NCBI GenBank assembly: GCA_964617765.1
Contig: CAZTZY010000072.1
Coordinates: 1-14,614, forward strand
DNA: 14,614 nucleotides
Source: CAZTZY01 sp964617765
GTDB taxonomy: Bacteria > Pseudomonadota > Gammaproteobacteria > Pseudomonadales > DT-91
Reading direction: 5' to 3'
Below are positions 7,496 through 13,907 of this stretch, piece after piece. Numbering within the stretch: the stretch's first letter is position 1; each line of letters begins with the position of its first letter. Position numbers and translations under genes: made by a program. The notes below the pieces were generated by a model. It saw nothing but the letters and a program-made list of their open reading frames with translations. It was not told where the DNA came from and ran no database searches.

Positions 7496-7939
7496 TTAAC
7501 CGAGTTTGTTTATCACCCATTGATCCAGTGATAATTTCCCGGCACCTTGTAAAGCAATCGCAATACAGGCGGCACTCAGGGCCAATGCATATTCAAAACC
7601 ATTATTGCTTAAAAACAAACCATTGCCGATATGTACGCTGAACAAGGCGACTAACATGGTGAAAGCGCTGACTGCAGCAGCAGGGCGGGTTAATAAGCCC
7701 AGGATTAAAGCCAGTCCGCCAAAAAATTCCGCCGAGCCTGCCAATAAGGCCATCAAAAAACCGGGTTCCAGACCAATCGATGTCATCCATTGACCTGTGC
7801 CTTCAAGGCCATAACCGCCAAACCAGCCAAACAGTTTTTGTGATCCATGCGCAGCCAGAATGATTCCTGTGCTTAAACGCAAAGTGAGGACCGAGAGATT
7901 ATTTTCAGGTGAGGTATTAAATAAGGTGGATATTTTCAT
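7496..7939 (-). CDS. DoxX family membrane protein
   Basis: 147 aa with four hydrophobic helices (about 16-33, 60-82, 86-108 and 114-132). The DoxX signature is clear: RLSTGIILAAHGSQKLFGWFGGYGLEGTGQWM followed by a mid-protein acidic residue (AEFFGGLALILGLLTR). Bacterial DoxX-like proteins are inner-membrane proteins linked to thiosulfate:quinone oxidoreductase subunits or, in mycobacteria, to a membrane oxidoreductase complex. The exact role here is unknown. It is first in the doxX-pirin-FMN reductase operon and diverges from a LysR gene. CGGAGC lies about 8 bp before the ATG. Confidence 0.92.
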   Translation of the reverse strand: MKISTLFNTSPENNLSVLTLRLSTGIILAAHGSQKLFGWFGGYGLEGTGQWMTSIGLEPGFLMALLAGSAEFFGGLALILGLLTRPAAAVSAFTMLVALFSVHIGNGLFLSNNGFEYALALSAACIAIALQGAGKLSLDQWVINKLG

Positions 7940-7972
7940 AATATTGCTCCGGGTTGTTTTGGTATTGGTTGT

Positions 7973-8038
7973 AGTATAGGTTCAAATTTATTTGAAAAAA
8001 TCGGAATATTTCGATATAAGTGTTCAGAATATCTGAAC
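7973..8038. promoter_or_regulatory. doxX promoter with LysR-type operator sites
   Basis: Minus-strand -10 TATACT at 7978-7973 has no recognisable -35, as expected of an activator-dependent promoter. Upstream are three palindromes in series: TTCAAATTTATTTGAA (7981-7996), TCGGAATATTTCGA (8001-8014, two mismatched positions) and GTTCAGAATATCTGAAC (8022-8038, perfect, containing the LysR T-N11-A box). The last is centred at 8030, about 64 bases upstream of the start inferred from the -10, the classic position of a LysR recognition site. It also sits 15 bp before the LysR ATG, allowing autoregulation. Binding is inferred. Confidence 0.6.
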
Positions 8039-8052
8039 TATATGGATCATAT

Positions 8053-8952
8053 ATGCAGCCGATTAGCCTCGAAGCCCTGGAAGTACTGGATGCCATTGAT
8101 CGCAAGGGCAGTTTTGCCGCTGCCGCTGATATTTTGTATCGCGTGCCTTCTGCGATTACCTATACCGTACAAAAACTGGAACAGGATTTAGGCATTACGC
8201 TGTTTATCAAAGAGGGCAGGCGCTCGGTATTAACTCCAGCTGGCAAGTTATTGCTGGAGCAGGGCCGCACGATTCTGCAGGCGACCAGCGATCTTGCCGA
8301 GGCAGTAAGGCAAATGGACAGTGGCTGGGAAACGGCATTGAATATCAGTGTGGATTCAGCTTTGGGTATTGAACATATCTATCCGATGCTGGATGAGTTG
8401 TTTGCCCTGCATGCCGATATTGAAATTAACCTTTTCGAAGAAACGCTGGCCGGCTGTTGGGAAGCGTTAGTGGAAAAAAGAACCGATATTGCCATTGGTT
8501 ATGTGGCGGAAAATAAAATGGACGCCATTGAAAGCCGTTTTTATGGTGAAATCAAGTGGGCGTTTGTTGTTGGAAAACATCATCCTTTGACACAGTTGCC
8601 GCAACCTATCAGTAAGGAAGATGCAGAATGTTACCGGGCAGTGGTGGTGCGCGACAGTGTGCGTAATTCGGCGGCGGTGACAAAACGTTTATTCAGTAAA
8701 AAGCCGGTACTGCGTGTGCCCACTGTGTGGGATAAAATACAGGCGCAAAAAGCCGGCTTGGGTATAGGTTATTTACCCCTTTCACAAATACAGCCCGAAT
8801 TGGATAGCGGCGAATTAATACCATTACAAATCAGCGGTGTTGAAAATAATACGCCGGTTTATGTGAGTTGGGGGCGCGATAATAAAGGCAAGGCACTACT
8901 CTGGTTTATCAATAAATTGTCAGAGCTGGGTATGTCGAGGGATTCGCTATAA
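8053..8952 (+). CDS. LysR-family transcriptional regulator
   Basis: 299 aa from the ATG at 8053 (GGATC upstream). An in-frame ATG at 8020 would add 11 residues and overlap the operator palindrome; the shorter start puts the helix-turn-helix at the usual place. The HTH spans about residues 4-62 (LEALEVLDAIDRKGSFAAAA, then VPSAITYTVQKLEQDLGITLF). The periplasmic-binding-protein-like effector domain covers about 90-295. It probably activates doxX-pirin-FMN reductase in response to an unknown small molecule, perhaps a quinone or other electrophile given the operon content. Confidence 0.94.
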   Translation: MQPISLEALEVLDAIDRKGSFAAAADILYRVPSAITYTVQKLEQDLGITLFIKEGRRSVLTPAGKLLLEQGRTILQATSDLAEAVRQMDSGWETALNISVDSALGIEHIYPMLDELFALHADIEINLFEETLAGCWEALVEKRTDIAIGYVAENKMDAIESRFYGEIKWAFVVGKHHPLTQLPQPISKEDAECYRAVVVRDSVRNSAAVTKRLFSKKPVLRVPTVWDKIQAQKAGLGIGYLPLSQIQPELDSGELIPLQISGVENNTPVYVSWGRDNKGKALLWFINKLSELGMSRDSL

Positions 8953-8957
8953 GCCTG

Positions 8958-8981
8958 TTTTGTGGTTCTGAACGCACAAAA
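8958..8981. terminator. Possible bidirectional terminator hairpin
   Basis: TTTTGTG (8958-8964) and CACAAAA (8975-8981) are exact 7-bp arms around a 10-base loop, in the 44-bp gap between convergent lysR and the coiled-coil gene. The T and A tracts form part of the stem itself and its GC content is low, so it is a weak candidate. Confidence 0.35.
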
Positions 8982-8996
8982 TTGTGTAGAGCGCCG

Positions 8997-10373
8997 TTAA
9001 TTACCTGCAACAACCAACTGAAAAGTGGGTTTGTTTTTATTGCGGGCATCCACCAGCAAGAGGCAGCGAATGCCATCAAAATGCTCAGGGATATTTTTTA
9101 CAAAGCTGTGCTGACCGACCATAAACTCCTGTTTACCTTTTGCAACACGTAACTCCAGCATGTATTGGTTATTGCCCAGATATTTCAGCACGCCGACCGT
9201 TTTGGGGCTGCTGCCAATCGGGTTGGCTACTTCAAGATCAGGGTTATTGCCCAGTGCCGGTTGCTCGCTGGCCGAATCCAGTGATCGCGCCATAGCCAAA
9301 GTGAGAGCAGATTCTGCCGGTGGCAATGTCGTGCTGGTTTTCAGGAATTTGATTTGGGTTTCCTGCTCGGGAGTCAACGGTTTTACAGGTTGGCCTTTAT
9401 CGGTCAGCGCTTGATTAAGACTGTTGGTTGGTGCAGGTACAGAATTCATAGCTTGTTGTTTTTTGGCTTCTGCCAATAACCTTTCTTGCTCAAGTTGCGC
9501 CAGACGATTTTTCTCGGCTATCAATTGTGCTTGTTTGGCACTTTCTTCGGCTTCCTTCGCGGCTAATGCGGCATGTTCACGCTCTGCCTTTTCTTTCTCT
9601 GCTTTTTCTTTCGCTACTTGCAATGCGGCATCAGCCTGTTTTTGTTTTTCGAGCTCAGCCAGTTTTATTCGTTCTTTCTCAGCGGCGAGTTTTTTTTGTT
9701 TTTCTGCATCGGGTGCAGGTTTTTTGATACTGGCCACCGGTACGGGAATTTTGGCGACGGGGATTTTGGCAACGGGTACAGGTGGTTTAACGCCGAGTTT
9801 GGCCTTTAACGCCAATCGTTGTTTTTCAACTTCGGCGGCTTCCTGCTTTTTAATTTGTTCCTGTTGCGCCAAACGGGATTTTTCAAGGGCTTCTTTTTTT
9901 GCTAAATCACTGGCGATGGCATTACCGGCAACATTGCCAGAATTTGCAGCGGCCAGTTGTGTTTTCAAATCTTCCAGTTGCATGGAATAAACACGCTTCT
10001 GTTCGCGGGTTTTATCCCGGTTGCTATACAGTTGTTTGAGGGTTGCCGTATTTTTATCCAGATTAAATTCAGCGCGTTTAACTTCAAATTGTGCAGTATT
10101 GATGGCTTTTTTGGTGGCTTCATCGGGTTTGGAATCAAGGCTTAAACGTTTTACTTCCTGTGAGAACCGCTTGATATCCATTTCGATGATTTTCTTTTCT
10201 TTTTCATGGATATCGATGTCAGCGGTAAATTTCTCTATGCGCTTCTGGGCGTCATCGAGAAGATCGTTTTTTTCTTCAATTTGCTTGCTGGTGGGTATAT
10301 TGGCGGCAATAGCAGGCTGTAACAGGCAGAGAATGCCTATCATCAACACAAACTTTTGCAGTGTGTTTGCCAT
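8997..10373 (-). CDS. Exported coiled-coil protein with small C-terminal domain (hypothetical)
   Basis: 458 aa; the family is not recognised. Residues 1-24 form a signal peptide (FVLMIGILCLLQP, cleavage likely after AIAA). From about 30 to 165 is a charged coiled coil of the EnvC/TolA look. A short Pro-rich spacer with tandem PVAKIPVAKIPVPVASI lies near 198-216. A K/E/A-rich helix (LAAEKERIKLAELEKQKQAD type) follows to about 310, then a flexible linker. The last ~80 residues (PKTVGVLKYLGNNQYMLELR to FQLVVAGN) look like a compact beta domain. It would span or extend into the periplasm, tethering something at the envelope. CAGGAATA precedes the ATG. The TolA resemblance is compositional only, as there is no N-terminal TM anchor beyond the signal. 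Confidence 0.85.
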   Translation of the reverse strand: MANTLQKFVLMIGILCLLQPAIAANIPTSKQIEEKNDLLDDAQKRIEKFTADIDIHEKEKKIIEMDIKRFSQEVKRLSLDSKPDEATKKAINTAQFEVKRAEFNLDKNTATLKQLYSNRDKTREQKRVYSMQLEDLKTQLAAANSGNVAGNAIASDLAKKEALEKSRLAQQEQIKKQEAAEVEKQRLALKAKLGVKPPVPVAKIPVAKIPVPVASIKKPAPDAEKQKKLAAEKERIKLAELEKQKQADAALQVAKEKAEKEKAEREHAALAAKEAEESAKQAQLIAEKNRLAQLEQERLLAEAKKQQAMNSVPAPTNSLNQALTDKGQPVKPLTPEQETQIKFLKTSTTLPPAESALTLAMARSLDSASEQPALGNNPDLEVANPIGSSPKTVGVLKYLGNNQYMLELRVAKGKQEFMVGQHSFVKNIPEHFDGIRCLLLVDARNKNKPTFQLVVAGN

Positions 10374-10415
10374 TATTCCTGCTTTTTTATGATATCTATT
10401 AACAGTTTAGGCTAG

Positions 10416-10487
10416 ATTTGCCATCTTCTAAAGGCAAATTCCAAAAGTGGTGAGTATTTAATTGGGGTCAGGGATGAATGGCACTTA
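10416..10487. other. Spacer with a small inverted repeat and a segment shared with the right edge
   Basis: ATTTGCC (10416-10422) is inverted as GGCAAAT (10433-10439), upstream of the coiled-coil gene. The GGGGTCAGG at 10464-10472, followed by GAATGGCACTTA (10476-10487), shares the last 12 bases with 14573-14584, where CTGACCC precedes it. Sequences of this type often border REP-associated transposase genes; here no transposase frame remains. Confidence 0.35.
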
Positions 10488-10489
10488 AC

Positions 10490-10538
10490 ATAGCCTCCCC
10501 TATAAGATAGGGGAGGTGGCACGAAGTGCCGGAGGGGT
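10490..10538. repeat. REP-like double-hairpin repeat, copy 1
   Basis: 49-bp unit made of a perfect 10-bp stem with a 3-base loop (CCTCCCCTAT 10494-10503, ATAGGGGAGG 10507-10516), then a 5-bp stem with a GAA loop (GGCAC 10518-10522, GTGCC 10526-10530), then GGAGGGGT. The last base is shared with the TAA stop of the flavoprotein gene, so the hairpin lies directly after that gene and may stabilise or terminate its transcript. The other copy (13031-13079) is identical except one loop base (10506). Confidence 0.85.
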
Positions 10539-12208
10539 TATTGTGCCGCGTGTCTGGCAGCCCTGCGACCCGAGAAAATACAGTCGGCAATCGATAAACC
10601 ACTGACATAACCGCGTGAAGGAATGCCCACAGCCGTTCGCCCAGCAGCATATAAGCCCTTGATTTCCTTGCCTTCCTGGTTAACCACCAAGCCAGATTCC
10701 TCATTTACCTGCAAACCGCCCAGGGTTAGCGAAGGGCAGGAAACAAAAAAGTAATCATAGGACGCATTCACCGCATAATACGGGCCCTCGCCCAATGCCG
10801 GCATATAGGCTTTGGGTTTGCCCAGTGGATCAGGTGCATCGGCAACTGTCTGGCGGTTATATTCTTCAAAAGTATCGTGTAATGCCTGCGGGGCGATGCC
10901 AAGTTTTGTCGCCAGCCCACGGATAGATTGCGCTTTTTTACAGCCAAACCACATAAACATCAGGCCGAGCACAACGTGGAACCACAAACCTTTTTTAAGA
11001 CTGAGATCATTGTAGGAAGCCTTGTAAGTCGCTTCATCGAGAATCACATACGCCTTGCCGTCATGGTGTTTCATCATTTGTTCACCCACTTGCGCACCAT
11101 AGAGCATTTCATTGCAAATACGTTTACCGGAAGGGCCTACTAAAATGCCTTTCACAAACGATAACGGCGGGTTGATAAAACGCCAGGCGGATACGCTATC
11201 CATCAAGGCGGTTTTGGCGCCAAGGTTCATCGCCATCTTGATGCCGGTACCATCATCGGCCAGTGTGCCCAGCGGGCTGCCACCGACAAATTGGGGCGCA
11301 TATTGCTGTACCATTTTCTGGTTGGCATAAAAACCACCGGTCGCCAACACTACACCTTTGTTGGCGCGTATATAATTGGCTGTACCCATGCCGCGTTCTA
11401 GCCATTCGGTTAGCATCGCAAACACCTGGAATAGCGGTGGCCAATACAGGCCGGGATAACGGGTCAATAAATGTAAAAAGGCAAACAGCTTGTGCAGCAA
11501 GCGCGCAATAACGCCGGTATTCAGGCGAATGGTTTTCAGGCCAATCACATCGCCTGCGGTATTGGTGAGCAAGGCAACCACTTTGCTCTGTGTCTGGATG
11601 TCGATGCCAATCTTCTTGGCAGAAGCACGTAATGGTTCAAAGATTGCAGCGCCGGAAACGCCTGGCGTATGGGCACGATGGCCACGCGCTGCCGGTGTGG
11701 CATTATCACAATAAGGTTTGAACGATTCGTTGCCGGAATAGTAAAAATAATAATTATTCGGTGGGTACGAAGTTTTAAACGGGCAAAAACTCGCATCAAA
11801 AGGCACGCCGTGTTTTTGCAGCCAGTTAAAATTGTCAACGCTCTCGTTACAGAAACGTTGCAGTGTTTCATCTTTTACCGCGCCCTGTACTTCCTGTTTG
11901 AGATAATTAAACATGTTCTCGGCAGTATCTTCCACGCCTGCCTGTTTTTGTATGGCTGTACCGCCACCGGCATAAAAAATACCACCGGAAATCACCGTGG
12001 CTCCGCCGCCATTAAAACGGTCGAGTATAATGGTTTTAAGGCCTTGTTCCTGTGCTTCTAACGCAGCGGCTGCGCCAGCACCGCCAAAACCGGCAACGAC
12101 CACATCGGCAGTCTGGTCCCAGTTGAAGGTATCCGGGTTGTCAATCACGCGGTTGTTTTCGATATACGCTTCGCGGAATTTCAGTTTGTTATATAAGGAT
12201 TTCAACAT
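10538..12208 (-). CDS. FAD-dependent oxidoreductase, fumarate reductase/3-ketosteroid dehydrogenase class
   Basis: 556 aa from the ATG at 12208, 13 bp after the reductase stop; an upstream in-frame ATG at 12292 lies inside that gene and is disfavoured. The FAD-binding Rossmann motif is VVVAGFGGAGAAAALEA (glycines 40, 42, 45) with acidic Asp63 at the end of the second strand. A GGATVISGG segment (68-76) follows. The C-terminal FAD segment is GLYAAGRTAVGIPSRGYVSGLSIAD (518-542), whose Tyr534 falls near the catalytic Tyr487 region of Rhodococcus KstD. Two hydrophobic stretches (about 233-277 and 405-422) suggest membrane association. Characterised relatives desaturate 3-keto-steroids at C1-C2 or C4-C5, or reduce fumarate-like alkenes. 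Next to a steroid 5-alpha-reductase, a steroid substrate is favoured but unproven. Confidence 0.9.
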   Translation of the reverse strand: MLKSLYNKLKFREAYIENNRVIDNPDTFNWDQTADVVVAGFGGAGAAAALEAQEQGLKTIILDRFNGGGATVISGGIFYAGGGTAIQKQAGVEDTAENMFNYLKQEVQGAVKDETLQRFCNESVDNFNWLQKHGVPFDASFCPFKTSYPPNNYYFYYSGNESFKPYCDNATPAARGHRAHTPGVSGAAIFEPLRASAKKIGIDIQTQSKVVALLTNTAGDVIGLKTIRLNTGVIARLLHKLFAFLHLLTRYPGLYWPPLFQVFAMLTEWLERGMGTANYIRANKGVVLATGGFYANQKMVQQYAPQFVGGSPLGTLADDGTGIKMAMNLGAKTALMDSVSAWRFINPPLSFVKGILVGPSGKRICNEMLYGAQVGEQMMKHHDGKAYVILDEATYKASYNDLSLKKGLWFHVVLGLMFMWFGCKKAQSIRGLATKLGIAPQALHDTFEEYNRQTVADAPDPLGKPKAYMPALGEGPYYAVNASYDYFFVSCPSLTLGGLQVNEESGLVVNQEGKEIKGLYAAGRTAVGIPSRGYVSGLSIADCIFSGRRAARHAAQ

Positions 12209-12221
12209 ATAAAACGACCTG

Positions 12222-12986
12222 CTATAAAATAAAAGGGATAATGGCTTTACGATTTTGCGGGTAATCGGCAAAGGTTTTCTGGTACCAGGCATGGTGTTTC
12301 AGTGCGCGTGGCAACAGGTTGGCAATCGAGAATAACGCAAAGGCCAAGGCGGCCGGTGTACAGGCGGCAATGCTCAGGCCAATCCATTCCACGATCTCGC
12401 CAAAATAATTCGGCACGGAAATCCAGCGATACAAACCGCCTTGCGGAATCTTGTAACCGGTTTCGCCCGGTGCACGCAGGTTGCGCAAAATGTTGTCAGA
12501 ATTGATATTGATGCTGAGGCCGCAAATCATGGTTAACACACCGATAATAAACCACGGTGAAGTAAGCCAGGCGTTATTCAGCAGGTGTTCAGAATGGGTA
12601 AACGCATAACCGTTTAAAAAGCCGTTCAGGCTGTTAAAGCCCACGCCAAACAGCACGGCAGCCACCGGCATTTTTTTACCGGTGTCACGCATACGCAGCG
12701 GGAAAATCACCGAACGATAAAAATAATGCGCCTGCCAGATACACAAAAATACCAACGGTACTAACGCTGTGGTATTACCGCCGGTGGTGAAAAAGGTAAT
12801 CAGGCACGCCACCAGGCAAGGGAATTCCATAATCAGCCAGCCGGGCAGTGAAGGTATTTCGAACTTTTCATCGGCTTTTTTAAAGCGGCCATACGGCGTG
12901 GTGTAAAAAAACGAACTCAGAAAAGTAAGGCCTGAAAACCCGAACAAAAACCACAGCAGGTAATTGTAAGCTTGGTCAACGTTCAT
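12222..12986 (-). CDS. Steroid 5-alpha-reductase family membrane enzyme (SRD5A/DET2-like)
   Basis: 254 aa, the same length as human SRD5A2, with about seven hydrophobic helices. The family core is unmistakable: NSDNILRNLRAPGETGYKIP, then GGLYRWISVPNYFGEIVEWIG, then HHAWYQKTFADYPQNRKAIIPF at the C-terminus. By eye, Asn160, Asp164, Arg168, Arg171, Tyr178, Asn193, Glu197, His231 and Tyr235 fall at the same numbers as in SRD5A2, where several bind NADPH; Glu54 and Tyr88 align with its Glu57 and Tyr91. The expected reaction is NADPH-dependent reduction of the C4-C5 double bond of a 3-oxo-delta4-steroid, in the membrane. AAAGGAG lies 8 bp before the ATG. It is probably co-transcribed with the flavoprotein downstream. 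An enoyl-CoA-reductase-like role on another lipid remains possible. Confidence 0.92.
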   Translation of the reverse strand: MNVDQAYNYLLWFLFGFSGLTFLSSFFYTTPYGRFKKADEKFEIPSLPGWLIMEFPCLVACLITFFTTGGNTTALVPLVFLCIWQAHYFYRSVIFPLRMRDTGKKMPVAAVLFGVGFNSLNGFLNGYAFTHSEHLLNNAWLTSPWFIIGVLTMICGLSININSDNILRNLRAPGETGYKIPQGGLYRWISVPNYFGEIVEWIGLSIAACTPAALAFALFSIANLLPRALKHHAWYQKTFADYPQNRKAIIPFIL

Positions 12987-13030
12987 CTCTATTCTCCTTT
13001 AATTGAAGGAATTCCTGAAGGATGTCATTT

Positions 13031-13079
13031 ATAGCCTCCCCTATAAAATAGGGGAGGTGGCACGAAGTGCCGGAGGGGT
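13031..13079. repeat. REP-like double-hairpin repeat, copy 2
   Basis: Same 49-bp unit as 10490-10538 in the same orientation, offset by 2541 bp, with one difference in the first loop (base 13047). It lies 44 bp upstream of the 5-alpha-reductase start codon, in the gap after the isomerase-like gene, and forms the left half of a larger composite running to 13184. Confidence 0.85.
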
Positions 13080-13184
13080 CTTTTCTCGTTTTTACCCCTC
13101 TGTCGCTAACGCGACATCTCGGCTTAGGCTCCTGCGTCGCCCTACCTCCTGCATCCATGCAGTCGTCCCCTGTTTTACAGGGGA
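13080..13184. repeat. Right half of a BIME-like composite repeat
   Basis: GAGGGGT at the end of the 49-bp unit (13073-13079) is inverted as ACCCCTC (13094-13100). Then come TGTCGC-TAAC-GCGACA (13101-13116), CTGCAT-CC-ATGCAG (13149-13162) and an 8-bp stem TCCCCTGT/ACAGGGGA (13166-13173 and 13177-13184). Read on the minus strand, the order (CCCC stem with A/T loop, small stem, AGGGGT) mirrors the left unit, so the two look like a diverged inverted pair with an inserted segment of about 45 bp between stems. It starts 8 bp after the isomerase-like stop and may set polarity within the operon. Confidence 0.6.
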
Positions 13185-13191
13185 GACTCAA

Positions 13192-13620
13192 TCAAGCCAG
13201 CCCCAGTTTTTTAAACTGTTGCATCATGTCGTCAAAATTCCAGTAGGCGCTCATGGTTTTGATCAGGCCGGCATCATCCACTTCATACACCGCCACCATA
13301 TCCACTTCGGTTTTAATGCCGCCGCCCAGGTCATTCACGCAATGCATGGGCACGGCACAAGTATATTGGCCGCTCGGACAACGCACACCCGGCGTCATGG
13401 TGATGTTGGCGGTGGCAATAATCGTATCGTAAAACTTCTCGATGGCCGCCTTGCCAATATGGCCAAGGCCAGCAGGGTCTAGGGGTGAAACACCCACCGG
13501 GTCACGCAAAACGGCATCATCACGGTACAGCGCCAGCCAGGCCGCCTTGTTTTTTGCCATCGCATACTTGATGGAATTCATATTTGCCAAAACCGCAGGG
13601 TGCAGGGTTGTTTCGCTCAT
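13192..13620 (-). CDS. SnoaL/NTF2-fold protein resembling ketosteroid delta-isomerase
   Basis: 142 aa, full length for the fold (an N-terminal helix, then a curved sheet forming a hydrophobic cone). The segment LYRDDAVLRDPVGVSP aligns with the FADDATVEDPVGSEP region of Comamonas ketosteroid isomerase, putting Asp40 at the catalytic base Asp38. EVDMVAVYEV puts Asp107 at the oxyanion-hole Asp99. Ser16 falls where Tyr14 would be, so one catalytic residue appears changed. KSI moves the delta5 double bond to delta4 in 3-oxo-steroids, making the substrate type used by the reductase encoded downstream. AAGGA precedes the ATG. Polyketide cyclase-like or non-enzymatic NTF2 roles cannot be excluded. 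Confidence 0.85.
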   Translation of the reverse strand: MSETTLHPAVLANMNSIKYAMAKNKAAWLALYRDDAVLRDPVGVSPLDPAGLGHIGKAAIEKFYDTIIATANITMTPGVRCPSGQYTCAVPMHCVNDLGGGIKTEVDMVAVYEVDDAGLIKTMSAYWNFDDMMQQFKKLGLA

Positions 13621-13655
13621 GGTGCTTTTCCTTTTGGGCCTGTTTGCAATTAATA

Positions 13656-13709
13656 CAGATTTAAAGAAGCTTCTTTAATGTCGATATTAAAGAACTCTCT
13701 TTAAATCTG
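13656..13709. promoter_or_regulatory. Double palindromic operator between isomerase-like gene and TetR
   Basis: A perfect 18-bp palindrome TTAAAGAAGCTTCTTTAA (13661-13678) and a second copy TTAAAGAACTCTCTTTAA (13687-13704) match at 15 of 18 bases, with centres 26 bp apart. The pair is framed by exact outer inverted arms CAGATTTAAAGA (13656-13667) and TCTTTAAATCTG (13698-13709). Placement between a TetR gene and its divergent target is the standard operator position. It probably controls the isomerase-like gene and autoregulates tetR. A weak minus-strand promoter (TTGCAG, 17 bp, TAATAT) overlaps the sites. Confidence 0.75.
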
Positions 13710-13757
13710 CAAGGGGTGTGTGTTACAGTTTATTCAAGAAATCTTAAGGAAGCCCTG

Positions 13758-13867
13758 AATAACTCTTTTTTGTCATTCTGAACGCAGTGAAGAATCTTTC
13801 AATTCAAGCAGTAGATGTCTCACGGAGCCTGCCTTGAATTTATGAAGGGCTCGAAATGACAGTTATT
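13758..13867. repeat. Intergenic folded repeat with inverted ends
   Basis: The left end reads AATAACT, a T-rich insert, then GTCATT; the right end AATGACAGTTATT is its complement if the insert is skipped. Inside, AATTCAAG (13801-13808) and CTTGAATT (13833-13840) are exact inverted arms. The motif GTCATTCTGAACGCAGTGAA occurs, from memory, as a dispersed intergenic repeat in many bacterial genomes. It ends 40 bp before the tetR start and would be transcribed in its leader if the promoter lies in the operator region. Confidence 0.55.
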
Positions 13868-13907
13868 AAGCACCTCTTTAACACCCAAGAATAGACCAGG
13901 AAAGCCA

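Noticed and set aside
9424..9990. 188-codon Cys/Ser/Phe-rich open frame on the plus strand
   Set aside because: It is the complement of the Lys/Glu/Ala-rich coiled-coil gene; the odd composition is what such a complement gives.
10490..13184. CRISPR array from the repeated 49-bp unit
   Set aside because: Only two full copies 2.5 kb apart with genes between, no regular spacers and no cas genes.
12976..13191. 71-codon frame across the gap between isomerase-like and reductase genes
   Set aside because: It consists of the BIME-like repeats read through and differs in nature from coding DNA.
13003..13482. 159-codon plus-strand frame
   Set aside because: It is antisense to the isomerase-like gene and starts in repeat DNA; the minus-strand gene has a ribosome site and a recognised fold.
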